From positions 186,001-250,000 of the forward strand of contig NZ_CP032346.1 of NCBI RefSeq assembly GCF_005222205.1: 64,000 nucleotides of DNA. The letters run 5' to 3'. Origin of the DNA: Azospirillum brasilense (GTDB lineage Bacteria; Pseudomonadota; Alphaproteobacteria; Azospirillales; Azospirillaceae). This document shows, in pieces, positions 43,441-52,762 of this stretch (positions are counted from its first letter, which is position 1; each line of letters starts with the position of its first letter). The position numbers and the translations under genes were made by a program. The notes under the pieces were generated by a model. The model was given only the letters and a program-made list of their open reading frames with translations, made no database searches and was not told the DNA's origin.

Positions 43441-43661
43441 CGGATCAATCCTTTCAGAGGGCCGGGTCAGGCGAGTATAGGGAGCGCGTAAATCTTGTAA
43501 TGCGATGTTAAAACCGGCAACCGCGGCGGCACAAGCGGCAAAAAACCGCAGGCCGGAGGTTGCGCCCCACCCTGTAGACCTTGTGGGGCGGCAAAGGATG
43601 TGCTTCCCCGCGCGCCGTCCAGGCATTATGAAAATGCACGGGATCTGCGGAGTTCGGGACA

Positions 43662-44468
43662 ATGGCGCTGCTGGACGATATTCTGGAGAAGAAGCGGGTT
43701 CTGGACGACGCCCGGCCGATGCCGCTGACGGTGGTCCGCGATCTGGCCGACCGCTTCGAGCGCGGCCTGACCACCGCCTGCCTCCTGGTCGAGGGGGTGG
43801 ACCTGTCCCCGGACGACATCCGCATGGTGCTGGATCGCGGCGCGGTGCTGCGCAGCCGCCCGGCGGACCCGCAGCGCCTCGTGCTCAACCACCGCGCCGC
43901 GCTGGAGCTGATGGCCCGCCTGTCCTTCCAGGGCGGCGGGGTGGTGACGGAGCGCACCATCGCGGCTTTCCACGGCGTGCTGTACCAGGGAATCGACACC
44001 AACGCCGGGCGTTACCGCGACGGCCCGTTGAAGGACGACGCCGGCGCCTCCCCCGATCCGGCCAAGGTGCGGGTGTCGATGTCGGCGCTGTCGGGCTGGC
44101 TGCGCCGGACGGAAGCGGGGCCGGAGGCCGCCTTCGAGGCGCACCACCGTTTGATGAGCGTCCGCCCCTTCTTCCAGGGCAACGCCGCGACCGCGCTTCT
44201 GCTCTGCAACCTGATCCTGAACCGCGCGGGCTTCCCGCCGGTGGTGGTGACCGACGAGGATCGCGAGATGTATGGCGCGATGGTGGAGCGCGCCTGGTCG
44301 CTCGGCGACAAGACGCCGTTCCGCGACCTGATGATGCGCCTTCTCGACCGCAGCCTGAACCTGTGCCTGCGCAGCGCCGCCCGCGCCCTCCGCGACTTCG
44401 AGCCGGCCGAGGAGGACGAGGACGGCCTCGGCGCCGCGCATGAGGAGGGCTACGGCCGGCGTCCCTGA
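43662..44468 (+). CDS. Fic-like protein with degenerate active site
   Basis: A 268-residue protein with Fic/DOC architecture: an N-terminal TTACLLVEGV (residues 37-46, inhibitory-helix-like position), then LYQGIDTNAGRYRDGPL (108-124), a typical Fic segment. The catalytic loop, HPFx(D/E)GN(G)R in active AMP transferases, reads RPFFQGNAA at 168-176: the catalytic His is Arg168, the acidic residue is Gln172 and the final Arg is lost, while Pro, Phe, Gly and Asn remain. AMP transfer by the usual mechanism is therefore unlikely. No toxin/antitoxin partner gene is adjacent. Confidence 0.78.
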   Translation: MALLDDILEKKRVLDDARPMPLTVVRDLADRFERGLTTACLLVEGVDLSPDDIRMVLDRGAVLRSRPADPQRLVLNHRAALELMARLSFQGGGVVTERTIAAFHGVLYQGIDTNAGRYRDGPLKDDAGASPDPAKVRVSMSALSGWLRRTEAGPEAAFEAHHRLMSVRPFFQGNAATALLLCNLILNRAGFPPVVVTDEDREMYGAMVERAWSLGDKTPFRDLMMRLLDRSLNLCLRSAARALRDFEPAEEDEDGLGAAHEEGYGRRP

Positions 44469-44480
44469 CGGGACTGGCGG

Positions 44481-46154
44481 TCAGTCCCGCGCCGGCAGCA
44501 GCAGGCGCGATGGCCGGGCGCCGCCGCCGTGGATGAGCAGGGTGATCGGCTGCGCGTCCACCAGCCGGGTTTCGCCCGGCTCCGCCCCTGTCCCCGGGTT
44601 GACGGGGTAGGCCGGGAAGCAGGACCCGGCGAGGCTGAGGCGCAGCGCGCTGCCGGTGGGCAGGGTGGCGCAGAGCGCGCGCAAGGCCACCGGCATGGGG
44701 CGCTGCTCGCCGCCCGGCTCCACCCGCGCGTGGCCCTGGCTGAGCGGCAGGACACGCCCGTCGGGCAACACGGCGGACAGGACAGCGCTGACGTCGAAGG
44801 ACGGCGCGTCGGCCTCCACCCAGATCTCCAGGGCGGCTTGACCGGACAGCGTCAGCGGCGCCGTGAGCGGTGCGGTGTCGTAGACCGCAACGTCGGGGCG
44901 GGCGTCGGCGGCGGCGCGGTCGCGCGGACCGGCGTCCGGCACGGCGTGGCCGCCCACGGTGGGCACCGGATCGCGCGGATCGTGAACCAGCACGTCGAGG
45001 AAGGCGTCGTCCGGGGCATCGTCGCGCAGGGCGCCGCCGCGCCGCGTGGCGAGTCCGTCGCTGGACAGGTGCAGCGGCCGCTCGGCGGGCGGCAGGGCCG
45101 GCAGGTCGCGCCAGCGGCCCTCCAGAACGTCGAACAGGCGGATCGGGCCGCCGCGCTCCGCGCCGTTCATCTCCCCCTTCAGGAACCGCTCGAACCAGCC
45201 GAGTTGCAGGGCGTCGAAGGACGGCAGGTCGGACGGCGCCCGGCCGTCCATTCCGGGATGAGCGGTCACCCCATGGCGGTCCCATGGGCCGACCAGCAGG
45301 CGGACGGTGCCGTCGCTGCCGGCGGACAGGGCCTCGTGCGCCGCCAGGGTGCCGGTCAGGCGCGGGTCGTACCAGCCGCCGATCTGGAGAACGGAGACCT
45401 CGCCGACGCCGCCGGACAGGGCGTGGCGGGGGGACAGCTCGTCCCAGCTTCCGCCCGGGCCGGGCGTGGTCAGCCAGTCGTCGTAATGGCAATGGCGGGC
45501 GTAGTCCCGCAGCACCCGTGGGCGGGACGGGATCTCGTCGTCCAGCGGCAGGCCGCGGATCGCCTCCAGAAGCGCGCGGTAGGCCGCGCCATCCTCCAGC
45601 CGGCGGGCGGACTCCGCCGCGCAGTGCAACGCCCAGCCCATCGCGTCGGCCAGCCGGAAGGCGCCGCCCTCCGTCGCCCAGTCGGTGAAGACGTCCCAGC
45701 CGGCCAGCGCCGGAACCACCGCACGCAGAGCCGGGGGGCGCTCGGCCAGGGCCAGAAGCTGCGCCATCCCGGCGTAGCCGCTGCCGTACATGCCGACCGT
45801 GCCGTTGGAGCCGGGCAGGGACGCCGCCCAGGCCACCGCGTCGGCGCCGTCCTCGCGCTCCGCCTCGAAGGGGCGGAAACGCCCCTCCGACGTGCCGCGC
45901 CCGCGCACATCCTGCACCACCACCACATAGCCGCGGGCGGCGTACCAGCGCGGGTGCGCGTAATGGCTGGTCATCGCCGTGCGCCGCCCGCAGGCCAGAC
46001 GCAGCAGCAGGACCGGCCAGGGGCCGACCCCGTCGGGGCGGTAGAGGTCGGCGTCCAGCCGCACACCGTCGCGCGTCCGCATGGAAATGGTTTCGGGCGG
46101 CCGGACGGCCAGGAGGGGCGGCTGTTCGAGAATCACCGGGGCCATATGGGTCAT
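44481..46154 (-). CDS. CocE/NonD-family hydrolase with altered nucleophile motif
   Basis: A 557-residue protein of the CocE/NonD (X-Pro dipeptidyl-peptidase S15-like) hydrolase family: an alpha/beta hydrolase core (RTRDGVRLDADLYRPDG, DVRGRGTSEGRFRPF), then GGWYDPRLTGT and GPWDRHG, and a C-terminal jelly-roll domain. The nucleophile elbow, normally GxSYxG, reads GSGYAG at 124-129: the serine position is Gly126 and a Ser lies one residue earlier. Activity may be lost or moved. Relatives hydrolyse esters or acyl-amino acids. Two in-frame ATGs (46154, 46145) are possible. Confidence 0.85.
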   Translation of the reverse strand: MTHMAPVILEQPPLLAVRPPETISMRTRDGVRLDADLYRPDGVGPWPVLLLRLACGRRTAMTSHYAHPRWYAARGYVVVVQDVRGRGTSEGRFRPFEAEREDGADAVAWAASLPGSNGTVGMYGSGYAGMAQLLALAERPPALRAVVPALAGWDVFTDWATEGGAFRLADAMGWALHCAAESARRLEDGAAYRALLEAIRGLPLDDEIPSRPRVLRDYARHCHYDDWLTTPGPGGSWDELSPRHALSGGVGEVSVLQIGGWYDPRLTGTLAAHEALSAGSDGTVRLLVGPWDRHGVTAHPGMDGRAPSDLPSFDALQLGWFERFLKGEMNGAERGGPIRLFDVLEGRWRDLPALPPAERPLHLSSDGLATRRGGALRDDAPDDAFLDVLVHDPRDPVPTVGGHAVPDAGPRDRAAADARPDVAVYDTAPLTAPLTLSGQAALEIWVEADAPSFDVSAVLSAVLPDGRVLPLSQGHARVEPGGEQRPMPVALRALCATLPTGSALRLSLAGSCFPAYPVNPGTGAEPGETRLVDAQPITLLIHGGGARPSRLLLPARD

Positions 46155-46219
46155 GGGGCGCCCTGCCGAGCAACTGTGACCGGCAACTCTCGCAAGCGCT
46201 GTGCCATGAACGGTCCAAA

Positions 46220-46352
46220 CCCTCTCTCCCCCGGGGAGAGGGCTGGGTGAGGGGGAATTACGCCCGGCAGGGCGGAGAAAAGCCCTCGTCTCGCGACGGA
46301 GGCCGCCTTCGGCGCCCCCTCATCCTGACCTTCTCCCCAGAGGGGAGAAGGA
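46220..46352. repeat. REP-like G/C-rich palindrome, copy 3
   Basis: A 133-bp intergenic palindrome: outer arms CCCTCTCTCCCC and GGGGAGAAGGAA region, inner arms TGAGGGGG and CCCCCTCA, with small hairpins (CTCCCCCGGGGAG, CTCCCCAGAGGGGAG) within. It lies upstream of the CocE-family gene and downstream of apt. It matches the style of copies at 23356 and 35183. Confidence 0.7.
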
Positions 46353-46410
46353 ACTGTGTCGCACCGCTTCCGCACAAATCATGGGCAGACGCCTCTCGGA
46401 AAGGCGCTTT

Positions 46411-46938
46411 TTACGAATCGTAGCTCATCAGCGAGACGCTGGGCACGTCCAGCTTGTCGCGGCCGTTGAGGAAGGTCAGCTCGACCAGGAAGGCGGCGGC
46501 GCGGACGTCGGCGCCGACGCGGCGCAGCAGGCTGATCGCCGCGGCCATGGTGCCGCCGGTCGCCAGCAGGTCGTCCAGCACGACCACGCGCTGGCCGGGC
46601 TTCACGGCGTCGGCCTGAACCTCGATGGTGTCGGTGCCGTATTCCAGGTCGTAGGAATGGGCGACCTTGTCGCCGGGCAGCTTACCGTGCTTGCGCACCA
46701 TGATGAAGCCGGTGCCGAGCGCCAGGGCCAGCGGGGCGGCGATCAGGAAGCCGCGGGACTCGATGCCCACCAGCAGCTCCGGCTTGTGCGGGCGCAGCGC
46801 CTCGGCGAGCTGGTCCACCGCCTCCTTCCACGCCTCGGCGTGAGCCAGCAGCGGGGAGATGTCGTAGAAGAGGATGCCGGGCTTGGGGAAGTCGGCGATG
46901 CCGCGGATGTGGTTCTTCAGATCGATGGGGTTCGGCAT
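46411..46938 (-). CDS. apt: Adenine phosphoribosyltransferase
   Basis: A 175-residue purine-salvage enzyme that makes AMP from adenine and PRPP. The opening [20 protein letters not shown], the segment [18 protein letters not shown] and the PRPP-binding motif [13 protein letters not shown] are all diagnostic. Start ATG 46938 matches the usual family N-terminus. It stands alone, divergent from the Mla operon. Confidence 0.97.
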   Translation of the reverse strand: MPNPIDLKNHIRGIADFPKPGILFYDISPLLAHAEAWKEAVDQLAEALRPHKPELLVGIESRGFLIAAPLALALGTGFIMVRKHGKLPGDKVAHSYDLEYGTDTIEVQADAVKPGQRVVVLDDLLATGGTMAAAISLLRRVGADVRAAAFLVELTFLNGRDKLDVPSVSLMSYDS

Positions 46939-47125
46939 GGTGAAAAGGTTCCTGTGCAACGGCGGCGCCATACTATCGGGGCGGCGGTCCGCGTGCAAAC
47001 CACCGCTGTGCGGCTGTTTTTCCCCGGCTTGAGGTTGACCATCGGGGGGGCTTGCCGCCAAGTTCCTCTCCACAAGCATGAGCATCGCCGCAGGACGGCA
47101 CCGGAAGGAAAGGGCAGGACGGGGC

Positions 47126-48262
47126 ATGGCGCGCGAAAGGGCGTGGTTGGAATCGTCGCGCGCCGGCGACGGTGAATGGCGGCTGACGGCCCTCGGTCGT
47201 TGGGATTTGCAGGCCGCCGGGTCCCTGTCGGGCAGACTCGACGGCTTCGCGCTGGATGGCGGCGGGGCGGTCAGCCTCGACCTGTCGCGGCTGGACGCCA
47301 TGGACACGGTGGGGGCCTATCTGCTGACCGCCCTGTCCGACCGGCTGAAGGCGGCGGGCCATGGCGTCGATCTGGCGGCCATCCGCCCGGAGCACGCGGC
47401 CCTGTTCGACGCCGTGCGCGAGGTCGGCCCCCCGCCGGTCGAGCGGGCGCAGACGCACCGCCCCATCCTCGACATGCTGGAGCGCACCGGGCGCACCGCC
47501 GTGGACGGGCTGCGCGAGGGGCGGGACCTGTTGTCCTTCCTCGGCCTCATCGCCATCACCTTCGGGCGGCTGATCGTCAACCCGCGGCGGCTGCGCTTCC
47601 GCTCGGTGATGTTCCACATCGAGCAGACCGGGCTGAACGCCCTGCCGATCCTCGGGCTGCTGTCCTTCCTGATCGGCGTGGTGCTGGCCTTCCAGGGGGC
47701 GGACCAGCTCCGCCGCTTCGGGGCCGAGCTGTTCGTGGTCAATCTGCTGGGCGTGTCGATCCTGCGCGAGATCGGCATCCTGATGACCGCCATCATCGTG
47801 GCGGGGCGCTCCGGCTCCGCCTTCACCGCGCAGATCGGCACCATGAAGGTGAACCAGGAGGTGGACGCCATCAGCACGCTGGGGCTGGACGTGGTGGAGC
47901 TTCTGGTGGTGCCGCGCGCGCTGGCCCTGATGATCACCCTGCCGCTGCTGGCCTTCTACGCCGACATCATGGGGCTGTTCGGCGGTGCTGTGATGAGCTA
48001 CGCGACGCTGGACATCACCTTCGGGCAGTTCATCCGCCAGCTTCACGGCGCCGTCACCCTGCCGCATTTCCTGGTTGGACTGGTGAAGGCGCCGGTCTTC
48101 GCGCTGGTGATCGCCATGGTCGGCTGCTACGAGGGGCTGAAGGTCTCGGGCAGCGCCGAGAGCGTGGGCACGCTGACCACCAAGTCGGTGGTCGAGTCCA
48201 TCTTCCTGGTGATCGTCCTGGACGCGGTCTTCTCCGTCCTCTTCTCCTTCCTCAGGCTGTGA
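47126..48262 (+). CDS. mlaE: STAS-MlaE fusion, lipid ABC transporter permease
   Basis: A 378-residue protein: an N-terminal STAS-like domain (residues ~1-110, [32 protein letters not shown]) fused to an MlaE permease of about 260 residues with five to six helices ([21 protein letters not shown], the [19 protein letters not shown] core). In E. coli the STAS partner is the separate MlaB; fusion is common in alphaproteobacteria. ATG 47126 is preferred to an in-frame ATG at 47078 because AGGACGGGG lies directly upstream. First gene of a four-gene phospholipid transport operon for outer-membrane asymmetry. Confidence 0.92.
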   Translation: MARERAWLESSRAGDGEWRLTALGRWDLQAAGSLSGRLDGFALDGGGAVSLDLSRLDAMDTVGAYLLTALSDRLKAAGHGVDLAAIRPEHAALFDAVREVGPPPVERAQTHRPILDMLERTGRTAVDGLREGRDLLSFLGLIAITFGRLIVNPRRLRFRSVMFHIEQTGLNALPILGLLSFLIGVVLAFQGADQLRRFGAELFVVNLLGVSILREIGILMTAIIVAGRSGSAFTAQIGTMKVNQEVDAISTLGLDVVELLVVPRALALMITLPLLAFYADIMGLFGGAVMSYATLDITFGQFIRQLHGAVTLPHFLVGLVKAPVFALVIAMVGCYEGLKVSGSAESVGTLTTKSVVESIFLVIVLDAVFSVLFSFLRL

Positions 48263-48268
48263 GGGGCC

Positions 48269-49063
48269 GTGGCGCCGTTTGACGACAAACAACCGGATGC
48301 GCAGGACGCGGTGATCCGCGTGCGCGGGCTGGTCACGCGCTTCGGCCCGCAGGTGGTCCATGACGGGCTCGACCTCGACGTGCGGCGGGGCGAGGTGCTG
48401 GGCGTGGTCGGCGGGTCGGGCACCGGCAAGTCGGTCCTGCTCAAGGAAATCCTCGGCCTGATCCGCCCGGCCGACGGCCGGATCGAGCTGCTGGGCCGCG
48501 ACACCGCCGACTTGCCGGAATCGGAGCGGGTGGCGCTCCAGGCGCGCACCGGCGTGCTGTTCCAGAACGGCGCCCTGTTCAGCTCCATGACCGTGGCGCA
48601 GAACGTCATGGTGCCGCTGCGCGAGCACACCGACCTTTCGGCGGCGCTGGCGGCGGAGATCGCGCGGGTCAAGATCGCCATGTCCGGCCTGCCGCCCAAC
48701 GCCGGGGCGAAGTTCCCGTCGGAGCTGTCGGGCGGCATGATCAAGCGCGCCGGGCTGGCCCGCGCGCTGGCGCTCGACCCCGACATCCTGTTCCTGGATG
48801 AGCCGACCGCGGGGCTGGACCCCATCGGCGCCGCCGCCTTCGACCAGCTGATCCGCAACCTCCAGCGCAGCCTGGGGCTGACCGTCTTCATGGTCACCCA
48901 CGACCTGGACAGTCTGACCTCCATCTGCGACCGCATCGCCGTGCTGGTGGACAAGAAAATCCGCGTGGGCACGCTGGAGGAGCATCTCCGGGACCCGCAC
49001 CCCTGGATTCACGACTATTTCCACGGACCGCGCGGCCGCGCCGCGCGCCATGCAGAAAGCTGA
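48269..49063 (+). CDS. mlaF: MlaF-type lipid transport ATPase
   Basis: A 264-residue ABC ATPase. Walker A GGSGTGKSV lies near residues 49-57, the Q-loop in VLFQNGALF, the signature LSGGMIKRAGLARAL and Walker B ILFLDEPTAGLDP, and the switch His is in MVTHDLDS. The LSGGMIKR form is typical of MlaF. Start is GTG at 48269, 6 bp after mlaE. Energises lipid movement with MlaE and MlaD. Confidence 0.93.
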   Translation: MAPFDDKQPDAQDAVIRVRGLVTRFGPQVVHDGLDLDVRRGEVLGVVGGSGTGKSVLLKEILGLIRPADGRIELLGRDTADLPESERVALQARTGVLFQNGALFSSMTVAQNVMVPLREHTDLSAALAAEIARVKIAMSGLPPNAGAKFPSELSGGMIKRAGLARALALDPDILFLDEPTAGLDPIGAAAFDQLIRNLQRSLGLTVFMVTHDLDSLTSICDRIAVLVDKKIRVGTLEEHLRDPHPWIHDYFHGPRGRAARHAES

Positions 49064-49072
49064 CCGGACGCC

Positions 49073-50032
49073 ATGGAAACCCGCACCAGCTACATCCTCG
49101 TGGGCAGCTTCGTGTTGGCCTTGCTCGCCGGCCTCTTCGTCTTCACCGTCTGGGTCGCCAAGATCCAGCTGGAGGAGACGCGCCAGCCCTATTACATCTA
49201 CTTCACCGGTTCGGTGACCGGCCTGCAGGAAGGCAGCCCGGTGCGCTACCGCGGCATCCCCGTGGGCACCGCGACCGACATCCGTCTGGACCCCAACGAC
49301 GTCAGCCGTGTGCGCGTGCGGATCGAGGTGCAGGAAGGCACGCCGATCAAGACCGACTCCATCGCCTCGCTGGAGGTCCAGGGGATCACCGGCGGCGCCT
49401 ATGTCCAGATTTCCGGCGGCACGGAGATGAGCGAGCTTCTGCGCACCGCGCATGACGGCGGCATCCCGGTGATCCCGTCACGCCCGTCGTCGCTGACGGT
49501 CTTCGTCGACGCCGCCCCGCAGCTTCTGAACCGCGCGCTCGACCTGACCAACCGGGTCGCCGACCTGCTGACCCCGCAGAACCAGGCGGCCATCGCCGAG
49601 ATCCTGGCCAACACCCGCGACCTGACCGGCGAGCTGGCCCGCGCCAGCCAGGGGCTGGACACGACGCTCGCCCAGGCCAACCGGACGCTTCAGGGCTTCG
49701 AGACGGTCGGGCCGCAGCTCGGCCAGACGATGGAGCAGGCGCAGCGCACCCTGGCCGCGGTGGAGAGCGGCACCAAGACGCTGACCGGCGACCTGAACAC
49801 GCTGGCCGGATCGCTGAACAAGACCGCCAACCAGCTCAACGCCATGATCGGCGAGAACCGCGGGGCGATCCGCGACTTCACCGGCGGCGGGCTGTATGAA
49901 CTGACCTTGCTGATCTCGCAGTTGCGCGACCTGTCGGGGCAATTGTCCCGCGTCGTGACGCGGATCGAGAACGACCCGTCGAACTTCCTGTTCGGCGGAA
50001 CCCGCCAGGGCGTGGAGGTGCGTGGACGATGA
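49073..50032 (+). CDS. mlaD: MlaD/MCE domain lipid-binding protein
   Basis: A 319-residue MCE-domain protein anchored by one N-terminal helix (YILVGSFVLALLAGLFVFTVWV). The MCE core (residues ~40-120) includes YYIYFTGSVTGLQEGSPVRY, RGIPVG, and VQGITGGAYVQISGG. A long helical segment (residues ~150-290) with repeated T-L-N-T-L patterns likely forms a coiled tube or hairpin across the periplasm, longer than in E. coli MlaD. Overlaps the next gene by 4 bp. Confidence 0.92.
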   Translation: METRTSYILVGSFVLALLAGLFVFTVWVAKIQLEETRQPYYIYFTGSVTGLQEGSPVRYRGIPVGTATDIRLDPNDVSRVRVRIEVQEGTPIKTDSIASLEVQGITGGAYVQISGGTEMSELLRTAHDGGIPVIPSRPSSLTVFVDAAPQLLNRALDLTNRVADLLTPQNQAAIAEILANTRDLTGELARASQGLDTTLAQANRTLQGFETVGPQLGQTMEQAQRTLAAVESGTKTLTGDLNTLAGSLNKTANQLNAMIGENRGAIRDFTGGGLYELTLLISQLRDLSGQLSRVVTRIENDPSNFLFGGTRQGVEVRGR

Positions 50033-50694
50033 CGAGCCGTTTGATGAAGGCGATGGCGGCGGGGCTTCTGGCGGTCGGCCTGATGACCGGTTGCGCGGCG
50101 CTGAACCCCACCGCGCCCAGCCTCTACACGCTGACCCCGGGGACGGTGGCCGAAACCGGTTCGCCACCGGTGCGCTGGCAGTTGCTGGTGGAGCCGCCTG
50201 CGGCCAGCGCCGGCATCGACACGCCGCGCATCGCGGTCACCCGCTCGGCCACCGCGCTCGACTACTTCGCCGGGGTGTCCTGGGCCGACCGGGCGCCGAA
50301 CATGGTGCAGGGGCTGATCGTCCAGTCCTTCGAGGACAGCCGGAGGATCGTTTCGGTCGGGCGGGATTCGGCGGGGCTGCGCTCCGACTTCCTGTTGAAG
50401 ACCGAACTGCGCGATTTCCAGGCGGAATTCACCGATCCCAACGCCGCGGTGCCAGACCGGGTGCGGGTGCGGCTGTCGGCCAAGCTGGTCGCCATGCCCA
50501 ACCGGACCATTGAGGCGGGCGAGACCTTCGACGCCGTGGTGCCGGTGCGCGGGTCGGACTTCAGCGACGTGATCGCCGCCTTCAACACAGCCCTGGGGCA
50601 GGTGGAGGGCGCGCTGGTGGATTGGACCCTGCGGCGGGGCGAGGCGGTGTTCCGCGCCGAAGCCAGCCGTCCGGGTTCGGCGGGCCTTCGTTGA
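50029..50694 (+). CDS. ABC-type transport auxiliary lipoprotein (PqiC/YmbA-like)
   Basis: A 221-residue lipoprotein with lipobox LMTGC (Cys22) and the PqiC/YmbA-type auxiliary domain (SLYTLTPGT near residue 31, WQLLVEPPAASAGIDTPRIA, then AVTRSATALDYFAGVSWADR). It is the outer-membrane partner of the MCE system. The start overlaps the mlaD stop. No MlaA or MlaC homologue is adjacent. Confidence 0.88.
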   Translation: MTSRLMKAMAAGLLAVGLMTGCAALNPTAPSLYTLTPGTVAETGSPPVRWQLLVEPPAASAGIDTPRIAVTRSATALDYFAGVSWADRAPNMVQGLIVQSFEDSRRIVSVGRDSAGLRSDFLLKTELRDFQAEFTDPNAAVPDRVRVRLSAKLVAMPNRTIEAGETFDAVVPVRGSDFSDVIAAFNTALGQVEGALVDWTLRRGEAVFRAEASRPGSAGLR

Positions 50695-50775
50695 GGAAAG
50701 CGCTTGCTATGCGTACAAAGCCTCATACGTAATAGGGATGTGGGAAGGGCAGGGGCTGACGGGGCAGAGCATCCG

Positions 50776-51537
50776 ATGATGGAGCTTTCGGAGCTTTCGC
50801 GCGACGAGTTGCAGGCGATGTCGGAGGCCGCGCGGGAGGTCCGGCTGTGCCAGCGGGTGCTCGCCAAGACCGGCGACACGGTGGTGGGGGAACTGCTGCG
50901 CGGGCATGGCACGCTCTACGAATGGCGGCACTACCCGCCGGGCGACGTCTACGACGCCGAATACCACGCCCAGTATTATTACCACTGCCATCCCGAGGAC
51001 GAGCGGCCCGACGGCGAGCACGGGCACTTCCACACCTTCCTGCGCCCGCTGGGCATGCCGCCGGGCATGGAGCCGGTGCCGCTGAAGGATTACGAGGAGC
51101 CGGACAATCCCAACGACGCCCTGTCCCATCTGGTGGGGATCGCCATGGACGTGGCGGGGCAGCCGGTGCGCCTGTTCACGACGAACCGCTGGGTGACCGG
51201 GGAGACGTGGTACGCGGCCGACGACGTGATCCGCATGCTCGACAGCTTCACCGTGGATCACGCCCGGCCGTCCTGGCCGGCGAACCGCTGGATCACCGCG
51301 ATGATGCGGCTGTTCCGGCCGCAGATCCTCAGCCTGCTGAACGAGCGCGACCGGACGGTCGCCTCCTGGAGCGACCGCCATCCCGACAGCTGGGTCTACG
51401 AGGACCGGTCGCTGGAGGTCACGTCGCAGATTCTGATTTCGGTGGAGGAGCAGATGGCCGCGGTGGATCACGCGCTGCGCGGCGTGCGGCGGCGGTCCCC
51501 GGTGCTGCCGGAACCGCCGCGCTTCGTCACGCCGTAA
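50776..51537 (+). CDS. Conserved hypothetical protein (possibly DUF6969)
   Basis: A 253-residue cytoplasmic protein without signal peptide or membrane segments. A distinctive central block, EWRHYPPGDVYDAEYHAQYY and then YHCHPEDER and EHGHFHTFLRP, is rich in His, Tyr and acidic residues and looks like a metal or cofactor site. The later part contains FTTNRWVTGETWYAADDV. I associate it with DUF6969 from memory, not certainly. Two ATG codons start the frame. The upstream gene is the Mla lipoprotein, 81 bp away. Confidence 0.7.
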   Translation: MMELSELSRDELQAMSEAAREVRLCQRVLAKTGDTVVGELLRGHGTLYEWRHYPPGDVYDAEYHAQYYYHCHPEDERPDGEHGHFHTFLRPLGMPPGMEPVPLKDYEEPDNPNDALSHLVGIAMDVAGQPVRLFTTNRWVTGETWYAADDVIRMLDSFTVDHARPSWPANRWITAMMRLFRPQILSLLNERDRTVASWSDRHPDSWVYEDRSLEVTSQILISVEEQMAAVDHALRGVRRRSPVLPEPPRFVTP

Positions 51538-51562
51538 CGCACCGTGCGAAGGCTGCCGCCGG

Positions 51563-52462
51563 TCACACCGGCAGCAGCGCCTTGCCCGTGGTGCCCGGAA
51601 CCTGCCGGGCCTGGGCCATCACCGCCTTCTGGACCTTCTCGAAGGCGCGCACCTCGAGCTGGCGCACGCGTTCGCGCGAGACGTGGAAGTGCTGGCTCAG
51701 CTCCTCCAGGGTCAGCGGCTCGTCGCGCAGGCGGCGGGCCACCAGGATCTGCCGCTCGCGGTCGTCCAGAACGCCCAGCCCCAGCTTGAGGAACTGCTGC
51801 CGGCGCTTGCGCTCCTGCGCACCGGCCAGGATCGCCTCCTGGTCGGGACCCTCGTCGGCCAAAAGGTCCAGCCATTCGCTGTCGCCGTCCTCGGCGAGCG
51901 TGGCGTTGAGCGAGCGGTCGGTGCCCAGCCGGCGGTTCATTTCGATCACGTCGGCCTTGGAGACGTCCAGTTCCGTCGCGATGCTCTCCACCGCCTCCGG
52001 CGACAGGTCGCCGCCGAAGGTGCCGTTCTCGGCGTCCTGCAACTGCGCCTTCAGCCGGCGCAGGCTGAAGAACAGCTTCTTCTGGGCCGCCGTGGTGCCG
52101 ATCTTCACCAGCGACCAGTTGTGCAGCACATATTCCTGGATCGCCGCCCGGATCCACCAGGACGCGTAGGTGGCGAAGCGGAATCCCTTGTCCGGGTCGA
52201 ACTTCTGCGCCGCCTGCATGACGCCGACGTTGCCCTCGGCGATGAGGTCGGACAGCGGCAACCCGTAGCCCTGATAGCCGCGGGCCATTTTGAAAACGAG
52301 CCGGAGGTGGCTGCCGATCAGCTTGTCGAGGGCGCGGCGGTCCTGCCGCTCCCGCCAGCGGATGGCGAGGTCGCGTTCCTGCTCGGGGGTGAGGTAGTCG
52401 TACTTGCGGGTTTCTTTTAGAAAGAGGGTGAGGGGTTCGCCAGAAACTGCCAGTTCCGTCAA
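51563..52462 (-). CDS. rpoH: Heat-shock-type sigma factor RpoH
   Basis: A 299-residue sigma-70 family factor of the RpoH group. Region 2 is visible as LIGSHLRLVFKMARGYQGYG through FDPDKGFRFATYASWWIRAA; the RpoH box QKKLFFSLRRLK follows; region 4 is DERERQILVARRLR-like with HVSRERVRQLEVRAFEKVQK. TTG 52462 is preferred because AGGAGA lies 8 bp upstream; a GTG at 52498 lacks a properly spaced site. It directs transcription of heat-shock genes. It is divergent from cydAB. Confidence 0.93.
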   Translation of the reverse strand: MTELAVSGEPLTLFLKETRKYDYLTPEQERDLAIRWRERQDRRALDKLIGSHLRLVFKMARGYQGYGLPLSDLIAEGNVGVMQAAQKFDPDKGFRFATYASWWIRAAIQEYVLHNWSLVKIGTTAAQKKLFFSLRRLKAQLQDAENGTFGGDLSPEAVESIATELDVSKADVIEMNRRLGTDRSLNATLAEDGDSEWLDLLADEGPDQEAILAGAQERKRRQQFLKLGLGVLDDRERQILVARRLRDEPLTLEELSQHFHVSRERVRQLEVRAFEKVQKAVMAQARQVPGTTGKALLPV

Positions 52463-52678
52463 AGAGCTTCTCCTGATTCCGGCATCCTCGGGAAACACCC
52501 TGCAATGAACCGATGGCCCCCGGCCCGGCTGGCCGGCGGGGCCATCGGAGCGGGGTGGGATCGGCTGTGGCCCAGGGCCGGCCGTGAATGTGTGGATGTC
52601 GGCAAGAGCTTAGAAATAAGAGGTCGCCGCCGCGGTTCAAGGGGCGTGGGGAAAGAAAGTATCCGCAGCCGGAAAACG

Positions 52679-52703
52679 GGAACTCCCCGGAACCGACCGC
52701 GTT
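52679..52703 (+). promoter_or_regulatory. Exact EcfG-type promoter upstream of cydAB
   Basis: GGAAC and CGTT separated by exactly 16 bp, the alphaproteobacterial sigma EcfG consensus. The CGTT ends 60 bp before the cydA ATG. It suggests that the alternative oxidase is induced by the general stress response. The rest of the 300-bp rpoH-cydA gap shows no other obvious element. Confidence 0.6.
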
Positions 52704-52762
52704 GGGGGTCGGTCGGGCCGGCTGGAACCGGCCCCTGTGACCGTCAACGGAGGGCCGCGGCC

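Noticed and set aside
46973..49453. An 826-codon minus-strand open frame antisense to the Mla genes
   Set aside because: Low-complexity His/Gln/Arg/Asp-rich translation typical of an antisense shadow; the plus strand encodes clear MlaE and MlaF proteins.
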